This document shows, piece after piece, positions 8,962-16,956 of a DNA stretch of 64,000 bases. This stretch comes from Fredinandcohnia onubensis. GTDB lineage: Bacteria > Bacillota > Bacilli > Bacillales > Bacillaceae_L. A program made the translations under genes and the position numbers. Location of the stretch: assembly GCF_002734215.1 (NCBI RefSeq), contig NZ_NSEB01000012.1:1-64000 (forward strand), in the 5' to 3' direction. Under the pieces are notes generated by a model. The model ran no database searches, was not told where the DNA came from, and was given only the letters and a program-made list of their open reading frames with translations. Within the stretch, counting starts at the first letter, position 1, and every line of letters begins with the position of its first letter.

Positions 8962-10843
8962 CTTTTTTTATATACTTCTTTTGATAATGAGAGAGTGCCA
9001 GTAGCGGGAATATATAACGATAGCTATGATAGTGAATATAAAAATCGCCTGCCATCCCTTGACCTTTCGGATAGTTTGTCGTCCAGTCATCTCGGTCTAA
9101 ATTTTCGAGAAGAAATTGAATCCCTTTATCAATGGCTTTTGTTCGGTTTTCACTTGCTGAAATTAGCGCATCCAGCGCCCAAGCGCTATGTGTTAATGTA
9201 CTTGTTTTTAAAGGAACATATTTATTTTTATTATCGCTCCTACAAGATTCACCCCAGCCTCCATCCTGATTTTGAATGGATTCAAGCCAGATAACTGCTT
9301 TTTTTATAGCCGAGTACGTTGGTAACACACCAACAGCCCGTAAGCCCGTGACTGCTCCCCATGTTCCGTATATATAACAAATTCCCCACCGCCCATACCA
9401 TGAGCCATTCTCCTCTTGATTATTTGTAAGCCATCTGATGGCCGATTTTATAGAAGGATGATCCTTAGGGAGATTTGTATATCTACCAAGATACTCAAGT
9501 GTTCGGCCAGTCACATCTGCTGACGATGGATCTGTTAAAATATATTCTGCTTTTTCGATGGGTAACAAGCTTAGTAGTTTACTATCCGTATTTTTTTCAA
9601 AGGCTGGCCAACCCCCATCATCATTTTGCATGGACATAAGCCAATGCAACCCTAGTTGCCAAGATTGTCTGTAAATAGGTTCTTTTTTTACCGTTCTTGC
9701 TATTGATCGCAGTGAAGAAGTTGTATCATCCACATCTGGATGTATGGTGTTCATGTCTGCAAAGCCCCATCCGCCAGGAGGTCCAGAGGGATTCTGGATG
9801 GCCCAGTCCCCGTATTTGTAATGTTGACGATCAAATAAATACTGGTTGGCCTTTTTAATCATTGAATCTGATGCGGGTACCCCTGCTTCTTGTAAGGCAT
9901 ATCCGAGAAGAGAAGTATTCCATATATCGGCAGTTGTATATTGCATATGAGTATGGCCATGTATTTCGGTTTTCATTGTCTTTAATCCGTTAACAGCATT
10001 TTTAATCAATGAGTGATGTTTAGGATAGCCCAAGGAAAGTAATGCAAAAATCATCAGAAATGTGGAACTGAAATAACCTAGAAAAGTCCCGTCAGGCTCT
10101 ATCCGGCGTAGCATATATTGCTTTGCTTGTTCCAGTGCTACTTGGTGAAGATGTGCAGGTAAATCAATTAAACTTTTGATTGCTTGTTGAATTCCTGAAT
10201 AAAATGACCGCCATTCGGGTGAATGTCGAAAATCAAATATATCTTCCTCTCTTTTACTGGTTAATTCAGATAAATCAGGACTATTCTTGGTTCTTAGTTG
10301 AAATTTTTTATCAGCAAGAATCATAATCGGTGTGAGATTTGCCCTGCCGAATTCTGAAAAACGATAAAAATGAATTGGAAATGAGGTGGGAAGTAGAATT
10401 AATTCAAGTGGTAGCGGGAAAAATGTTGGCCACTTTTGTTGCCCTGTTAAGGCTAGCATGAATTTTGTGAACATATGGGAACTCTTAAGACCTCCATTTT
10501 TCACAATAAACGATTTTGAGCGTACCATCCTTGGTTCTGTTTTTTTTATAAGCCCTGAGTATAGGAGTGCGTAATAAGCCTCCACAGTCGAGGATAAATT
10601 TCCATCCCCTTCATCATAAAAAAGTTTCCATGCACCATTCTCTTCTTGCCTGCTTAAAATTCGTTCTGTTAATTGTTGAACTAACTTCTCATCATTTATT
10701 TCAAGACTTCTTAATAAGATAATCATATAACAATCGGTTGAAATTCCTGTTTCAAACGGATACTTCCATGAGCCATTTGGAGACTGGTCCTTCCTAACTT
10801 TTTCAATCAGATCCTGTAATTTGTTATTAACCTTTTCTAACAT
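8957..10843 (-). CDS. sqhC: Squalene-hopene cyclase family, probably sporulenol synthase
   Basis: Membrane-associated terpene cyclase of 628 residues. The proton-donating DVDDT motif is near residue 369, and QW repeats such as QNDDGGW, QEENGSW and QNQDGGW recur through the C-terminal half. The whole length aligns by eye with B. subtilis SqhC, which cyclises tetraprenyl-beta-curcumene to sporulenol in spores, better than with classical hopene synthases that start with a different N-terminal segment. No squalene or curcumene synthase gene is in the window. Start is the ATG at 10843, with GGGAGG a few bases upstream. Product specificity is inferred. Confidence 0.9.
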   Translation of the reverse strand: MLEKVNNKLQDLIEKVRKDQSPNGSWKYPFETGISTDCYMIILLRSLEINDEKLVQQLTERILSRQEENGAWKLFYDEGDGNLSSTVEAYYALLYSGLIKKTEPRMVRSKSFIVKNGGLKSSHMFTKFMLALTGQQKWPTFFPLPLELILLPTSFPIHFYRFSEFGRANLTPIMILADKKFQLRTKNSPDLSELTSKREEDIFDFRHSPEWRSFYSGIQQAIKSLIDLPAHLHQVALEQAKQYMLRRIEPDGTFLGYFSSTFLMIFALLSLGYPKHHSLIKNAVNGLKTMKTEIHGHTHMQYTTADIWNTSLLGYALQEAGVPASDSMIKKANQYLFDRQHYKYGDWAIQNPSGPPGGWGFADMNTIHPDVDDTTSSLRSIARTVKKEPIYRQSWQLGLHWLMSMQNDDGGWPAFEKNTDSKLLSLLPIEKAEYILTDPSSADVTGRTLEYLGRYTNLPKDHPSIKSAIRWLTNNQEENGSWYGRWGICYIYGTWGAVTGLRAVGVLPTYSAIKKAVIWLESIQNQDGGWGESCRSDNKNKYVPLKTSTLTHSAWALDALISASENRTKAIDKGIQFLLENLDRDDWTTNYPKGQGMAGDFYIHYHSYRYIFPLLALSHYQKKYIKKG

Positions 10844-10917
10844 TTGACACCTCCCTTCAACCTACTCCATACATATTCAGCGTAATCCACGAGCATTCAT
10901 AGAGGAGGTCAACACAG

Positions 10918-12057
10918 ATGTGCAAATTTTTCCAAAAGGAGAAGCTCCCACTCTCTGAATCTATTTTACAAATCAAAAAAGCGCTTAAAAGACGACAAAG
11001 ACAAAAACTGATTCCCTCACCTTCAGTAGAAGAGCAGTATTTGATTCAGCGAATACATGCGATAACGGGAAGTCTTAATCTGAATAATATTACGCGGACA
11101 AAAGCATATCTGGATTTCTATCATGCCCACCCTGAAATCCATTGGGCATTCCTTGGACATATGGTGTCCAGGAATGGAGGGTGGAATATGACAGATTTAA
11201 AGGGTGGCCAGCTTTCAAGACTGTTAACACAGAAAGAAGCGGAGTCTTATTTTTCATTTTTGGAACGGGGGAACTGGTTGATTTTTCAAGATGCGTTTCC
11301 TCAATTCTTACTCTACGAGGCTAGTAAACGATATCAGCGAAATTTATTTTACCTACTCCCCCATTTTCATGTTTCGATGTTTATGGAAATGATGTGGAAT
11401 TATTTCTGGGTGAAACAGGACGCGTATCTACTAACGATGGCTCAAATTATTAATGAGCAAAGCTATCTTGAAAAGCGTATCATTTCAAATACCACTTATA
11501 AAAAAGAAGTCCTCGATACACTGGAATTCAAGCTTCAGGATTTATTCGATTTGAATCATATTCTTTTTCCGTTCGAAGAAAAAGGAAAAACTCACTTGAT
11601 TGGTCAAACCCTCCATCAATTTAAAAGTGTTCGAGAACGTATCTTGTTAGGAAAACGATTGTATTCCATCTTATTTAGTGATAAAAAGACGCTGAAACAA
11701 GTGGAGATGTGGGCAAATAAAGTCCCACATACAGGGTCTAGAAAGGATTACTGGCCGCATATTTTTAATCAAGTGGATGAGGGCTTGCCTGGTACAATAT
11801 TAAAATCACGTGTGAAATCCTGTGAACTTACAAAAGGTTCTCCAAGAATATATAGCCCGCGATTAGAATTGGCTTGGAAAAATAGAAGACATAAGCCTGT
11901 TGAAATTGGGGATTGGTATAAGGATTGGGAAGTGATTCATTACCTTACCGATGATAATGAAAACGTGGATGGAGAGATACAAAATGAATACTGTAAAACG
12001 CTCGAAAAATTCGAACTCGCAGCAATTGCTAAAAAAGCCATTTCAATTTTGGACTAA
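10918..12057 (+). CDS. yppC: YppC-like protein (DUF2515 family)
   Basis: A 379-residue protein matching the Bacillus YppC / DUF2515 family, of unknown function. Its hallmark is the TRTKAYLDFYHAHPEIHWAF region near residues 60-80, followed by MVSRNGGWNMTDLKGG; aromatic residues are frequent and there is no clear membrane span. AGAGGAGG lies 10 bases ahead of the ATG. Its last 74 bases overlap the start of the downstream membrane-protein gene, indicating co-expression. It diverges from the terpene cyclase. Confidence 0.82.
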   Translation: MCKFFQKEKLPLSESILQIKKALKRRQRQKLIPSPSVEEQYLIQRIHAITGSLNLNNITRTKAYLDFYHAHPEIHWAFLGHMVSRNGGWNMTDLKGGQLSRLLTQKEAESYFSFLERGNWLIFQDAFPQFLLYEASKRYQRNLFYLLPHFHVSMFMEMMWNYFWVKQDAYLLTMAQIINEQSYLEKRIISNTTYKKEVLDTLEFKLQDLFDLNHILFPFEEKGKTHLIGQTLHQFKSVRERILLGKRLYSILFSDKKTLKQVEMWANKVPHTGSRKDYWPHIFNQVDEGLPGTILKSRVKSCELTKGSPRIYSPRLELAWKNRRHKPVEIGDWYKDWEVIHYLTDDNENVDGEIQNEYCKTLEKFELAAIAKKAISILD

Positions 12058-12439
12058 TTTAGGCCTGTTAGTTACAGTCCTAGTTGGCACCCTTATTGGG
12101 ACATATCTCGACCTGTATTTTGTTGGTAAAGGCTTGTACTCTTTTCCAGAGCGTCCTTTTCCTGAAGTGTTTTCCATTCATATAGGGTTTACCTTACTCG
12201 GTTTACCGGTTACGTTAGTTGTATTTCTATCTATCTGTCAAAAACTGAATTTGTTTGGAAAGCTTGTTGCTGTGTTCGTACTTGCTTCTACCATGGCTTG
12301 CGGAGAAAAACTGTCTGAAGGCTTTGGCTGGTTTATTCACGAAACCTCATGGAAGCATGTATATTCACTTTTTGGATATACAGTCTATTTATTACTCATG
12401 CTAGTTGTCTATTATCTAGTAACAACTAAAAAAACCTGA
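11984..12439 (+). CDS. Small integral membrane protein, four predicted TM helices
   Basis: A 151-residue hydrophobic protein with membrane segments at roughly residues 23-42, 62-82, 88-105 and 125-145. I do not recognise the family; similar four-helix proteins of unknown function are common in spore formers. The ATG at 11984 is preferred because GGAGAG lies seven bases upstream, inside the 3' end of yppC; an in-frame ATG at 11951 lacks such a site. It ends at a strong terminator. Confidence 0.75.
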   Translation: MNTVKRSKNSNSQQLLKKPFQFWTNLGLLVTVLVGTLIGTYLDLYFVGKGLYSFPERPFPEVFSIHIGFTLLGLPVTLVVFLSICQKLNLFGKLVAVFVLASTMACGEKLSEGFGWFIHETSWKHVYSLFGYTVYLLLMLVVYYLVTTKKT

Positions 12440-12455
12440 CTCTTTGGGTCAGGTT
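12433..12455. terminator. Bidirectional intrinsic terminator
   Basis: AACCTGAC / GTCAGGTT stem with TTTTG after it on the plus strand and TTTTTTT on the minus strand. It ends both the yppC operon and the yybP operon. Confidence 0.88.
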
Positions 12456-12461
12456 TTGTCA

Positions 12462-12620
12462 TTATGATCCTAAAACAAATTTACTTCTTTTTTTACTAAG
12501 GGATGCATTTACTCCTTGGCTTTGCAGCTTAAGAAGGATTTGGTGGATCGTTTTTTTCGTTTTTGTTTTTTTTACAGGGACTGGTTCCTTCGACTTTGCT
12601 TCGATAATGCGTTCCGTCAT
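12462..12620 (-). CDS. 52-residue basic protein in the yybP operon
   Basis: A small ORF starting with ATG at 12620, with AAAGGAG upstream, and ending TAA at 12462. The product is very basic: a central VPVKKTKTKKT segment is followed by a likely amphipathic helix IHQILLKLQSQGVNA and a basic tail SLSKKRSKFVLGS. It begins 15 bases after the yybP stop and ends just before a terminator. It is therefore probably the second gene of a manganese-riboswitch-controlled transcript. I do not recognise a family. Confidence 0.65.
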   Translation of the reverse strand: MTERIIEAKSKEPVPVKKTKTKKTIHQILLKLQSQGVNASLSKKRSKFVLGS

Positions 12621-12635
12621 TATTTTAAAACTCCT

Positions 12636-13082
12636 TTATGAATAAAGATTTCGCTTTTCTCTCTGTTTTTCCTCATTTAAAAACTCGATAAAAAAGTGTA
12701 AAGCAAGCTTTGGCTGACTTTGTAGTCTCGAAATATAGTCTTTCTGACGCCCTTCTGTTACTACATCACTCTTTTTAATTCTTTCAATGATATATTCGGA
12801 AGAAATTGCTTCCATTTCTTTTTTCTTCAATTTTGCTTCTTTTGATAAGGCAAATCCAATAGCTCCGAGGATTGCATATATAACAAGTGATGGAATTGCT
12901 TCATTTGTAAATGGCATGAAAAATAGTAAAAAACCAAGGTTGATTAGTGAAATCGTGATCAATGGAAATGACCAGAATATATATTTTGAGGTCTTCGCCA
13001 TGATCGGACTAAGTTTCTTATGTAGCTGCTCAAGCTCCTTTGTGATAAACAATGGTAAATTCTTCGTTGTAAATATATTCAA
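12636..13082 (-). CDS. yybP: YybP-like membrane protein (likely DUF5392)
   Basis: A 148-residue protein with two hydrophobic helices (about residues 34-56 and 64-80) flanked by charged cytosolic segments. The length and layout fit B. subtilis YybP, the gene that gave the yybP-ykoY riboswitch its name. A match to that riboswitch lies immediately upstream on the same strand (about 13160-13282), which is the main support for the name. Start is a TTG at 13082, six bases after GGGGAG. Role unknown; regulation by Mn2+ is expected from the riboswitch class. Confidence 0.75.
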   Translation of the reverse strand: MNIFTTKNLPLFITKELEQLHKKLSPIMAKTSKYIFWSFPLITISLINLGFLLFFMPFTNEAIPSLVIYAILGAIGFALSKEAKLKKKEMEAISSEYIIERIKKSDVVTEGRQKDYISRLQSQPKLALHFFIEFLNEEKQREKRNLYS

Positions 13083-13118
13083 TATGAACTCCCCTTCCTT
13101 TTTAGTGAATGAGAAAAA

Positions 13119-13142
13119 GCCTATACCATAATCGACATAGGC
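13119..13142 (-). terminator. Second hairpin between riboswitch and yybP
   Basis: On the minus strand GCCTAT and ATAGGC pair across a 12-base loop and are followed by TTTTTC. It lies between the riboswitch terminator and the yybP ribosome binding site. Its arm sequence (CCTATACC on the plus strand) repeats that of the first hairpin. Confidence 0.5.
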
Positions 13143-13158
13143 CTTAAAAAAACAAAAA

Positions 13159-13188
13159 AGACCTATACCATGTTATTGGTAAGGTCTT
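13159..13188 (-). terminator. Riboswitch expression-platform terminator
   Basis: Minus-strand AAGACC..GGTCTT hairpin reinforced by inner TACCAA/TGGTA pairing, followed by a TTTTTGTTTTTTT tract. The 5' arm AAGACCTTACC also forms the 3' side of the riboswitch closing stem, so the two folds are mutually exclusive. Confidence 0.85.
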
Positions 13189-13282
13189 GCTAACAACGTT
13201 ATAGTTGCCAACAAAGCCGAGAGAAATATTCTCTGTAATGACGACTTTGCTGTTAAAGCTACTCCCCTTAAGGGTATTAAGT
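13160..13282 (-). promoter_or_regulatory. yybP-ykoY (manganese) riboswitch
   Basis: Read on the minus strand, the leader contains the conserved elements in order: AAGGGGAGTAGC (about 13274-13263), a GTCGTCAT segment, CTCTCGGCTTTGTTGGCAAC, and GTTAGCAAGACCTTACC at the 3' end. These are signature segments of the yybP-ykoY class, which binds Mn2+ and in Bacilli usually turns gene expression on by preventing a terminator. The overlapping terminator and the yybP-like ORF downstream support the call. Confidence 0.92.
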
Positions 13283-13454
13283 TTAAATATTTGATACTTA
13301 TATATTAACATATTAGCGTTTTTCCAACAACCCTTTAATGAAATTGAGAGGGATTATCCTGTTAAAAGGAGTTATTTAAATGGATTTATGAATTGCATTG
13401 TTCGTAGTTTCTTTGAAAAGGATATATTTGTCAGATTTGTTTTGTGCAATAGCT

Positions 13455-13940
13455 CTACCCTTTAATGATATCTACGAACCTACCATTAGTGGAGACTATT
13501 AGGTCATCTACTTTTAATTCCACTTGCATCCCGATTTTACCAGCACTTACAACAATACTTTCAAGATTGTTAGCATGTTCGTCAATAAATGTTGGATATG
13601 CTTTTTTCATACCAATCGGGGAACAACCACCTCTAATGTATCCTGTGAGTTTTTGAATATCCTTAACCGGTATCATCTCAACCTTTTTTACTCCGGATAC
13701 GGATGCTGCTTTTTTAAGATCAAGTTCTTTTTCTACAGGAATCACGAACACAAAGATCTCCTTTGTATTGCTGTGGGCTACAAGTGTTTTAAAGACTAGT
13801 TTTGGGTCTATCCCGACCTTATTCGCCACAGAAACTCCATCAATTTTCCCATCATTGCTTTCATATGTATAGATTTCATATGGAATCTTTTTTGAATCTA
13901 AAATTCTCATGGCATTTGTCTTTGTATGTCCCTTTGCCAT
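13455..13940 (-). CDS. ybaK: Cys-tRNA(Pro)/Cys-tRNA(Cys) deacylase, YbaK/EbsC family
   Basis: Trans-editing enzyme that hydrolyses mischarged Cys-tRNA(Pro). The 161-residue protein carries the YbaK hallmarks: TNAMRILDSKKIPYE at the start, KLVFKTLVA near residue 48 with its substrate-contact lysine, FVIPVEKELDLKKAA, and GYIRGGCSPIGMKK near residue 100. GGAGGT lies six bases before the ATG. It follows the VOC gene with 18 bases between the coding regions, so the two are probably co-transcribed. Confidence 0.93.
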   Translation of the reverse strand: MAKGHTKTNAMRILDSKKIPYEIYTYESNDGKIDGVSVANKVGIDPKLVFKTLVAHSNTKEIFVFVIPVEKELDLKKAASVSGVKKVEMIPVKDIQKLTGYIRGGCSPIGMKKAYPTFIDEHANNLESIVVSAGKIGMQVELKVDDLIVSTNGRFVDIIKG

Positions 13941-13958
13941 TGTTTGACCTCCAATTAT

Positions 13959-14348
13959 TTATAATCCCAAAATTGTTTTCTTACGTTCTTCTTTTTCTGA
14001 TTCATTATGGTATTCAAATAATCCGACATGATTTCCCCAAGGGTCTGAAAATGTAGTCCATTTTACTGGGACATCTTCTCTTGAATAAATTTCAAAAGGC
14101 TCTATTTTTAAATGATTGATAAGCCTTTCACGCTCATTTTCAAGGTCGTCTACTCCTAATCTTAATGGACCGGAACCAATAGTGCTATCTCCTTCAGCAA
14201 TTTGAAGCCAGCACCCTGGGATAAGCTCCCACTCAGCAAACCCTTCATGCGGGATAAAATCAGGCTTTTTCTGAAGCAGCGCTTCGTACCACTTTTGTCC
14301 CTTAGAAATATCAGCGACACGAAACTGAATAGTCATTTCATAAATCAA
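13959..14348 (-). CDS. VOC/glyoxalase-fold protein
   Basis: A 129-residue single vicinal-oxygen-chelate protein with two beta-alpha-beta-beta-beta repeats (FRVADISKGQKWYEALL, and FSDPWGNHVGLFEYH at the end). Members include dioxygenases, glyoxalases and antibiotic-binding proteins; the substrate cannot be predicted. A TTG at 14348 follows GAGG by ten bases; the ATG at 14336 is an alternative start but is far from that site. Confidence 0.8.
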   Translation of the reverse strand: MIYEMTIQFRVADISKGQKWYEALLQKKPDFIPHEGFAEWELIPGCWLQIAEGDSTIGSGPLRLGVDDLENERERLINHLKIEPFEIYSREDVPVKWTTFSDPWGNHVGLFEYHNESEKEERKKTILGL

Positions 14349-14422
14349 GTAAAACCATCCTCTCTTATTTTATCCATAAAATTCTTTAAACCTAGTCTAT
14401 ATACCTTTAGTACTTAAGAAAA

Positions 14423-14447
14423 ACAGGCAGTACCTTTGACTGCCTGT
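14423..14447 (-). terminator. Terminator downstream of the yfiT-like gene
   Basis: ACAGGCAGT / ACTGCCTGT stem with a seven-base loop; TTTTTCTT follows on the minus strand. Confidence 0.82.
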
Positions 14448-14515
14448 ATAAAGTGGGAGGTGAACTTACTCTTTTCGAGGTAAGCATAAAAGCTGATCGA
14501 AACATTGCAATTAAT

Positions 14516-15034
14516 TTACCAGTTTTTCCTTTTTGCTTTAGTTGTTATATGTGCAAGATGATGATTGCCATGCCAAGCGCAGAATCCTAGAAAAACACCT
14601 AGTTTCATTTCGCCACCTTCTGGATGAACATAGGTCAGTTGGAATTCGTCCTTTGCAAAGTTTTGTAAAAGAGTCACCCAGCGCTTGTGAACACCATCGA
14701 TAATTGCCAATGAAGCATCAACTGGTAGAGTCGAATCTGATAGCTTTGCCCATTCAGCTTCATCATACGGTTTAATAACTGGACTATTTTCTGTTGCGGC
14801 TAATTTAAAACGAACATAAGAATTCATCGATGCGTCTGCAATATGATGAACAACCTGTCGAAGTGTCCATCCACCTTCCCGATATGGTGTATCAAGCTGT
14901 TGGTCTGTTAAATCCTTCACTGCTGCCCTTACTAATGCTGGTAATTTCTCGATCTCATTAATCCAGTTGCTGACTAATTCCCCTGTTAAATCCCCGTGAA
15001 ATTGGAATTCTCCTATCGGATAACGTTCATCCAT
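14516..15034 (-). CDS. yfiT: YfiT-like DinB-superfamily transferase/hydrolase
   Basis: A four-helix-bundle metalloprotein of 172 residues close to B. subtilis YfiT, in the DinB/bacillithiol-S-transferase superfamily. The putative metal histidines are in VVHHIADASMNSY (around residue 62) and in the C-terminal WHGNHHLAHI. The N-terminal RYPIGEF motif is typical of YfiT. A bacillithiol-dependent detoxification role is plausible for the superfamily but unproven here. It has its own ribosome binding site (AGGAGG region) and terminator. Confidence 0.88.
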   Translation of the reverse strand: MDERYPIGEFQFHGDLTGELVSNWINEIEKLPALVRAAVKDLTDQQLDTPYREGGWTLRQVVHHIADASMNSYVRFKLAATENSPVIKPYDEAEWAKLSDSTLPVDASLAIIDGVHKRWVTLLQNFAKDEFQLTYVHPEGGEMKLGVFLGFCAWHGNHHLAHITTKAKRKNW

Positions 15035-15149
15035 CCTTATTCCCCTCCTAAAAATTCAAAAATTTAAGTCTTATTTCCATTTTAACAAATGCTTGCAAAA
15101 ATTTCTGCTACACATACACCGAAAATATTAGATAGAGATTAAGGTAAAT

Positions 15150-15250
15150 GAGAGAATGAAGGAGGAACTTGGAAAGCATATCTAGATGGTACTGATGATA
15201 TGGAGTGGATTCACGATATAGATGAAATTGTATTTTACAACGGTGAATAG
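15150..15250 (+). pseudogene. Possible gene remnant (C-terminal fragment)
   Basis: From about 15158 to the TAG at 15248-15250 an open frame reads WKAYLDGTDDMEWIHDIDE and then IVFYNGE, with ordinary protein-like composition. An in-frame TGA precedes it and there is no credible in-frame start. I read it as a possible decayed gene end, with low certainty. Confidence 0.25.
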
Positions 15251-15275
15251 GCGAATCTATCAGGATTCGCCTATT
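15246..15275. terminator. Strong intrinsic terminator hairpin
   Basis: A 12-bp perfect stem, AATAGGCGAATC / GATTCGCCTATT, with a six-base loop. It abuts the stop codon of the minus-strand yjbQ-like gene; T tails are short. Confidence 0.7.
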
Positions 15276-15670
15276 TATATGATTTTTACATAATAGGTAC
15301 GTGTTCGTGGACCATCAAACTCACAAAAATAGATACCCTGCCATGTACCTAATAGTAAACGTCCTTCTGTCACAATTACGTGTTGTGATGCGCCGACAGT
15401 ACTTGCCTTCATATGAGCGGCCGTGTTTCCTTCCATATGACGGTCTAGCTCATCATGCCATGGGTAGACTTCATCGAAACGACGTAACATATCCCGTTTC
15501 ACATCAGGGTCCGCATTTTCATTAATCGTTATTCCTGCTGTAGTATGGGGGCAATATACGACCACTACGCACCCTTTCATTCCACTTTGATCAACTACAT
15601 CTTGAACTTTATCAGTTACATCAATCATTTGGTCACGCTTATTTGTTTGTATAGTGAACTTTTGCAGCAT
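15275..15670 (-). CDS. YjbQ/UPF0047 family protein
   Basis: A 131-residue protein of the YjbQ (UPF0047) family, some members of which have weak thiamine-phosphate-synthase activity. The diagnostic [17 protein letters not shown] stretch (about residues 40-56), [20 protein letters not shown] and the [16 protein letters not shown]-terminus are all present. The physiological role is unsettled. GGAG precedes the ATG by about 11 bases. It lies directly downstream of a small zinc-ribbon gene on the same strand. Confidence 0.9.
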   Translation of the reverse strand: MLQKFTIQTNKRDQMIDVTDKVQDVVDQSGMKGCVVVVYCPHTTAGITINENADPDVKRDMLRRFDEVYPWHDELDRHMEGNTAAHMKASTVGASQHVIVTEGRLLLGTWQGIYFCEFDGPRTRTYYVKII

Positions 15671-15693
15671 GATTCATTTGTCTCCTTCAATAA

Positions 15694-15897
15694 TTATCCA
15701 AAGAATAAATCAAGTATGTTTGATGCTTTTGAAGAATCCTTGTTATAAAATTCGGAGTAGCCACAATTCTTACAATACACCACAGTAAAACGATTATTTT
15801 GGATATCTAGCATTTTTGTAATCCCTGAACCTGTCATCGAAACATCCTTCGTCCCCGCATTCGTACTTCCACATTTAACGCAGCCTTTACCTTGCAT
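15694..15897 (-). CDS. Small zinc-ribbon protein (COG3478/YpzJ-like)
   Basis: A 67-residue protein with two CxxC knuckles, CVKCG near the N-terminus and CKNCGYSEFY near residue 42, separated by about 32 residues including a TGSGITKMLDIQ turn. This is the predicted nucleic-acid-binding zinc-ribbon family found across Bacilli; no function is known. It precedes the yjbQ-like gene by 23 bases and probably shares its transcript. Confidence 0.82.
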   Translation of the reverse strand: MQGKGCVKCGSTNAGTKDVSMTGSGITKMLDIQNNRFTVVYCKNCGYSEFYNKDSSKASNILDLFFG

Positions 15898-15954
15898 AAA
15901 ATCCCCTCCATTAAGATCTAATAGTATTATTTACGGTTATATGGGAAAATAGTT

Positions 15955-16851
15955 TCAAATTTTTTTATTTTTTATTTGTGCAAGAGCTTGGTCAATTGTA
16001 GGATAGCTAAAAGTAAAACCTTCTTTTACGAGACGTTCTGGAATAACCCATCTACTTTTTAAAATTAGTTCCGTTTCCGTTCTAATGAAAATCGCCCCAA
16101 GTTCAAGAAGCCAAGCTGGTGCAGGCAAGCCTAGTCTACGATTGAAAGCTCTTCTAAGCGCATTCATCAACTCACGATTTGTAATGGGGTTCGGTGTTGA
16201 ACAGTTAAATACTCCAGATAAGTGATTGTGGTCGTGAATGTATAAAATAATCTTGAACAAATCCTCAATATGAATCCAACTGAATTTCTGAGTCCCAGGC
16301 CCTTGAATTCCACCTAGTCCAAAGCGAACTAAGTTTTTATAAGGAATCATTACCCCTCCATCTGAACCAAGGACGATTGAAATACGTAGAGCTACTTGCC
16401 TTGTTTTCGGTAATGTAAAGGAAAAAAAGGCCTCCTCCCACCTTTTCGCTACCTCTACTGAGAAACCAGTTCCAATTTCACCGTTTTCCTCGGACATCGG
16501 TCTGTCTTCCGCGTGGCGATAGATTGTAGCTGTACTAGAATTAATCCATAAGGCTGGTGGATTGTTACATTCTTTTATTGCATCCCCCAATAGTTTTGTT
16601 GTTTCTGTTCGTGAATTGAGAATTTCTTGTTTGTTTTTCTCATTGTATCTGCAATTAACAGACTTTCCAGCAAGGTTAATCAGCATTTCAGCATCCTCTA
16701 ATGCTTGTATAATACCTCTTTTATCGTTCCAAGTTATGTTTGGTGTATTTCTAGAAATAACTTTAACTTCATAACCAAGTTCAGTGAATTTTTTATAAAA
16801 ATAAGTACCCACAAACCCGGTACCACCCGCAAGGACGATCTTCTTTTTCAT
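15955..16851 (-). CDS. yfhF: TIGR01777-family NAD(P)-binding epimerase-like protein
   Basis: Extended short-chain dehydrogenase of 298 residues. The Rossmann motif GGTGFVGTYF lies at residues 9-18, LINLAGKSV near 58, and a SSTATIYRHAED segment occupies the usual catalytic serine/tyrosine zone. A C-terminal DUF1731-like tail has SRWVIPERLVKEGF near residue 265. The family (B. subtilis YfhF, human SDR39U1) has no established substrate. Divergent from the NERD gene. Confidence 0.9.
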   Translation of the reverse strand: MKKKIVLAGGTGFVGTYFYKKFTELGYEVKVISRNTPNITWNDKRGIIQALEDAEMLINLAGKSVNCRYNEKNKQEILNSRTETTKLLGDAIKECNNPPALWINSSTATIYRHAEDRPMSEENGEIGTGFSVEVAKRWEEAFFSFTLPKTRQVALRISIVLGSDGGVMIPYKNLVRFGLGGIQGPGTQKFSWIHIEDLFKIILYIHDHNHLSGVFNCSTPNPITNRELMNALRRAFNRRLGLPAPAWLLELGAIFIRTETELILKSRWVIPERLVKEGFTFSYPTIDQALAQIKNKKI

Positions 16852-16956
16852 AGCTCCATCCCCTTTTCTTTATGTATAAATAGTTTACCATTTTCTGGTG
16901 CTAGTTGCGAAAAATGAGTATAATAAATTTGAAATTAAATCGAAAGGTTGTGGAGT

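Noticed and set aside
13370-13400. AAAAGGAG followed by ATG near 13380
   Set aside because: The frame ATG-GAT-TTA ends in TGA after three codons.
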